Origin: Paracoccaceae bacterium | Lineage (GTDB): Bacteria > Pseudomonadota > Alphaproteobacteria > Rhodobacterales > Rhodobacteraceae | Length of the DNA stretch: 22,235 bases | Direction: 5' to 3' | Assembly (NCBI GenBank): GCA_021648225.1 | Contig: JAKITE010000035.1 | Span: 1 to 22,235 of the forward strand | Part shown: positions 19,606-22,235 of the stretch, in pieces | Position numbering within the stretch: the stretch's first letter is position 1 | Layout of the letters: the number at the start of each line of letters is the position of its first letter | Made by a program: the position numbers and the translations under genes | The notes under the pieces: generated by a model | What the model saw: only the letters and a program-made list of their open reading frames with translations | The model's database searches: none | What the model was told of the DNA's origin: nothing

Positions 19606-22235
19606 ATGAGCATGGCAGTATTTTCAAAAAGCAAACCAAGGCGCAAAAGCCGCCGCAAAAAACCTGAAACCAAATCACAGGCGCTGTTGCGTAAACGCGG
19701 TGCTGAGGCCATGGGATTTGCCATGCTGGTATTCGGAGCTGTGCTTTTTCTGGCATTTATAACCCATACCGAAAACGACCCTTCGTTTTTTATGAAAACC
19801 GATGCTGATGCAGTAAATCTGCTGGGGCGTTTCGGATCATATTTATCGGATGCGCTGCACCGGATACTGGGCTGGGCGTTTTGGGGGATACCGGTTTTCT
19901 TTGTGGTCTGGGGTGCGCGGTTCATGATGCATCAGGGCGCCGGGCGTGCGGCTTTGCGTATGGTTTTTGCCCCGATTGCCATTTTTGTAGCTGCCACGTT
20001 TATGGCCGCCCACGCGCCGCTAGATAGTTGGGGGTTTGCCTATGGGCTGGGCGGGGTTTTTGGCGATAGCGCCCTGAAATTCCTGCTGGGCTTTATGCCT
20101 TTTGCGCTGGGGGCCGACCTTAAAATCATGACTGCAATTCTGGCAGTTGTTTTTGTGCTGATCAGCCTGTTTGCATTAGGGGTTTCCAAACCCGAAGGCA
20201 AAGCCGCCGGTCATTATCTTTTGGCGGGGCTGGTTACCATTTATGCCTTATCCGCCGATATTTTCCGCTGGCTGGGCGGGGTCGGATTTCGATCTGCCAA
20301 ATCGGGGATGGTTGCGGCGGGCAGCGGCCTTAGTGCTGCTGGTAAATCGGGCCTGTCAGCCGCCAAAGCCGCCAGTGAAAAGCGGCGAGAAAAAAAGCTG
20401 GCAGACAACGTGGAAAAATCAACAAACGAGGGCCGTTTTGCTGACCGGCTTGACACCCTGAGAGAAGAAAACATTTCACCAAAACCGGCTGTGTCTGACC
20501 CGTTGATGGCGCGCATTGCCAATGCCGCCAATACCGAAGTCATTGATGACACACCTCCGCCGGAAAAAACCGAATATCCGGCACTTGGCGGGGTTAGCCG
20601 CAAAAATGCTCCGGCCCCCGATATGCCGGCCCCCAAACCCGCCGAACCAATGGTAAAATACCCCAGCAACAAACCCACAGCAAAAAGCAGCCGCGCCAAG
20701 GCCGAAGAACAACCAACGCTGGGGCTGGAACCCGGCCTCGGGGGCTATGAGATGCCCCCGCTTTCCTTGCTGGAAAGCCCAACCAAAATCATCCGCCACC
20801 ACCTGAGCGAGGACGCCCTGAACGCCAATGCCCGCATGCTGGAAAGCGTGCTGGATGATTACGGCGTCAAAGGCGAAATTATCGGCGTGCGCCCCGGGCC
20901 GGTGGTGACCATGTATGAACTTGAACCGGCACCGGGGTTGAAAGCCAGCCGCGTAATTGGCTTGGCTGATGATATTGCAAGGTCGATGTCGGCCTTGTCT
21001 GCACGGGTTTCAACCATTCCGGGCCGCACGGTGATCGGCATCGAGCTGCCCAATGAAAACCGCGAGACAGTGTTGTTGCGCGAAATATTCTCGGCCCGCG
21101 CTTTTGGCGATAGCAACCATCAACTGCCCCTTGCGCTTGGCAAAGATATTGGCGGCGAACCGGTGGTGGTGAACCTTGCACGCATGCCGCATTTGCTGAT
21201 TGCAGGCACCACGGGTTCCGGCAAATCGGTGGCGATCAACACCATGATCCTGTCGCTGGTTTATGCCCTGCCGCCCGAGGATTGCCGGTTAATAATGATT
21301 GACCCGAAAATGCTGGAACTATCGGTTTATGACGGCATTCCGCATCTTTTATCGCCAGTGGTGACCGACCCGAAAAAGGCGGTTGTAGCCCTGAAATGGG
21401 CGGTGGCGGAAATGGAAGAGCGTTACCGCAAAATGTCCAAACTGAACGTGCGCAATATTGACGGGTTTAATGGCCGTGTCGCCGAAGCCATTGCCAAAGG
21501 CGAGGCATTCACCCGCACCGTGCAAACCGGATTTGACGATGAAACCGGCGATCCGGTATTTGAAACCCAGGAATATACGCTGGAAAAACTGCCGTATATC
21601 GTTATTATTGTTGACGAAATGGCGGACCTGATGATGGTTGCAGGCAAAGAGATCGAAGCCTGCATCCAGCGGTTGGCACAGATGGCGCGGGCCGCGGGCA
21701 TACATCTGGTGATGGCCACGCAACGGCCTTCGGTTGATGTAATTACCGGCACCATCAAAGCCAACTTTCCAACACGCATCAGCTTTCAGGTGACCAGCAA
21801 AATCGACAGCCGCACCGTGCTTGGCGAAATGGGGGCTGAACAATTGCTGGGCAAGGGCGATATGCTGTTTATGGCGGGCGGCGGGCGCATCACTCGCGTG
21901 CACGGGCCGTTTGTTTCGGATCAGGAAGTCGAGGAAATCGTAGGGTTCCTTAAAGCCCAAGGCGAGCCGGAATATGTTTCCAGCGTAGTTGAGGGCGGCG
22001 GATCAGAGGCCGACGCACAGCTTGACCTGAAACTGGGGCTTGGCAATGGCACTGACGAAAACACCCTGCTTGATACGGCGATTGCCATTGTTGCCAATGA
22101 TCGCAAATGTTCGATTTCATACATCCAGCGCAAATTGTCGATCGGCTATAACAAAGCCGCCAAACTGGTTGAGGAAATGGAAGACATGGGCATAGTTTCG
22201 CCTGCAAATCACGTTGGGCGGCGCGAAGTGCTTGT
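19606..22235 (+). CDS. ftsK: DNA translocase FtsK (C-terminal end cut by window edge)
   Basis: A membrane-anchored ATPase that pumps chromosomal DNA through the division septum and activates dimer resolution at dif. About 876 residues are visible. A basic N-terminus (KPRRKSRRKKP) precedes four to five hydrophobic segments (about residues 36-205), a Pro/Ala/Lys-rich linker (about 225-395), and then the motor. The motor has Walker A GTTGSGKS (534-541), IMIDPKMLELSVYDGIPHLL, Walker B VIIVDEMADLMM (Asp670-Glu671) and MATQRPSVDVITG. The gamma winged-helix begins CSISYIQRKLSIGYNKAAKLVEEME, and the window ends in ANHVGRREVLV, so only a handful of residues are missing. It is probably in an operon with the aminotransferase gene 5 bases upstream. 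Two ATGs compete (19606 and 19612); neither has a strong ribosome site. Confidence 0.96.
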   Translation, partial: MSMAVFSKSKPRRKSRRKKPETKSQALLRKRGAEAMGFAMLVFGAVLFLAFITHTENDPSFFMKTDADAVNLLGRFGSYLSDALHRILGWAFWGIPVFFVVWGARFMMHQGAGRAALRMVFAPIAIFVAATFMAAHAPLDSWGFAYGLGGVFGDSALKFLLGFMPFALGADLKIMTAILAVVFVLISLFALGVSKPEGKAAGHYLLAGLVTIYALSADIFRWLGGVGFRSAKSGMVAAGSGLSAAGKSGLSAAKAASEKRREKKLADNVEKSTNEGRFADRLDTLREENISPKPAVSDPLMARIANAANTEVIDDTPPPEKTEYPALGGVSRKNAPAPDMPAPKPAEPMVKYPSNKPTAKSSRAKAEEQPTLGLEPGLGGYEMPPLSLLESPTKIIRHHLSEDALNANARMLESVLDDYGVKGEIIGVRPGPVVTMYELEPAPGLKASRVIGLADDIARSMSALSARVSTIPGRTVIGIELPNENRETVLLREIFSARAFGDSNHQLPLALGKDIGGEPVVVNLARMPHLLIAGTTGSGKSVAINTMILSLVYALPPEDCRLIMIDPKMLELSVYDGIPHLLSPVVTDPKKAVVALKWAVAEMEERYRKMSKLNVRNIDGFNGRVAEAIAKGEAFTRTVQTGFDDETGDPVFETQEYTLEKLPYIVIIVDEMADLMMVAGKEIEACIQRLAQMARAAGIHLVMATQRPSVDVITGTIKANFPTRISFQVTSKIDSRTVLGEMGAEQLLGKGDMLFMAGGGRITRVHGPFVSDQEVEEIVGFLKAQGEPEYVSSVVEGGGSEADAQLDLKLGLGNGTDENTLLDTAIAIVANDRKCSISYIQRKLSIGYNKAAKLVEEMEDMGIVSPANHVGRREVL

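Overview
The window looks like a chromosomal segment of a marine alphaproteobacterium, most likely Rhodobacterales (roseobacter type). The evidence is gene content rather than any 16S sequence: a heterotetrameric sarcosine oxidase beta subunit, an EF-P/GST pair, an IBA57/YgfZ-like protein, a DUF2235 hydrolase of the Rhodobacterales type, an amidase/aminotransferase/FtsK row and a GC content a little above 50%. No rRNA, tRNA, CRISPR array, phage or transposase gene is visible. The window is mostly housekeeping and nitrogen metabolism, but it carries several small palindromic repeats.

Left part (1-7415). The 5' end of soxB (minus strand, cut by the window edge) diverges from efp, a GST-fold protein whose start overlaps the efp stop, and an inositol-monophosphatase-family gene. 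Converging on these from the right are a small APH-like kinase gene broken by a one-base frameshift and the folate-binding Fe-S protein gene ygfZ, which overlap. A 12-bp perfect palindrome separates ygfZ from a divergent family-2 glycosyltransferase gene, whose stop codon overlaps the stop of a convergent MsbA-like ABC exporter.

Middle part (7546-12530). A class-V aminotransferase gene faces a tightly packed minus-strand operon: a HisC-like aminotransferase, allantoinase PuuE, (S)-ureidoglycine aminohydrolase and ureidoglycolate lyase, with 4-bp overlaps at two of the three junctions. Together they cover hydrolysis of allantoin and the later steps from ureidoglycine to glyoxylate and urea. 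The allantoate-hydrolysing step and the urate steps are not in the window. The class-V enzyme could plausibly use glyoxylate, but that is inference. A 145-bp mosaic of hairpins bounded by imperfect inverted repeats lies between this operon and valS.

Right part (12530-22235). valS (minus strand) contains two extra segments. One is a back-to-back pair of REP-type palindromes with GTAG feet, translated in frame. The other is a patch of lower GC. Beyond valS come a DUF2235 alpha/beta hydrolase, an amidase, a class I/II aminotransferase and ftsK (truncated by the window edge just before its C-terminus). Two identical 26-bp REP-type palindromes in opposite orientation flank the DUF2235-amidase pair, and one of them supplies the last codons of the amidase.

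I found no clearly new multi-gene system. The most unusual signals are the GTAG-hairpin repeats that have entered coding sequence, the intergenic hairpin mosaic with its recurring 18-bp motif, and the frameshifted kinase.
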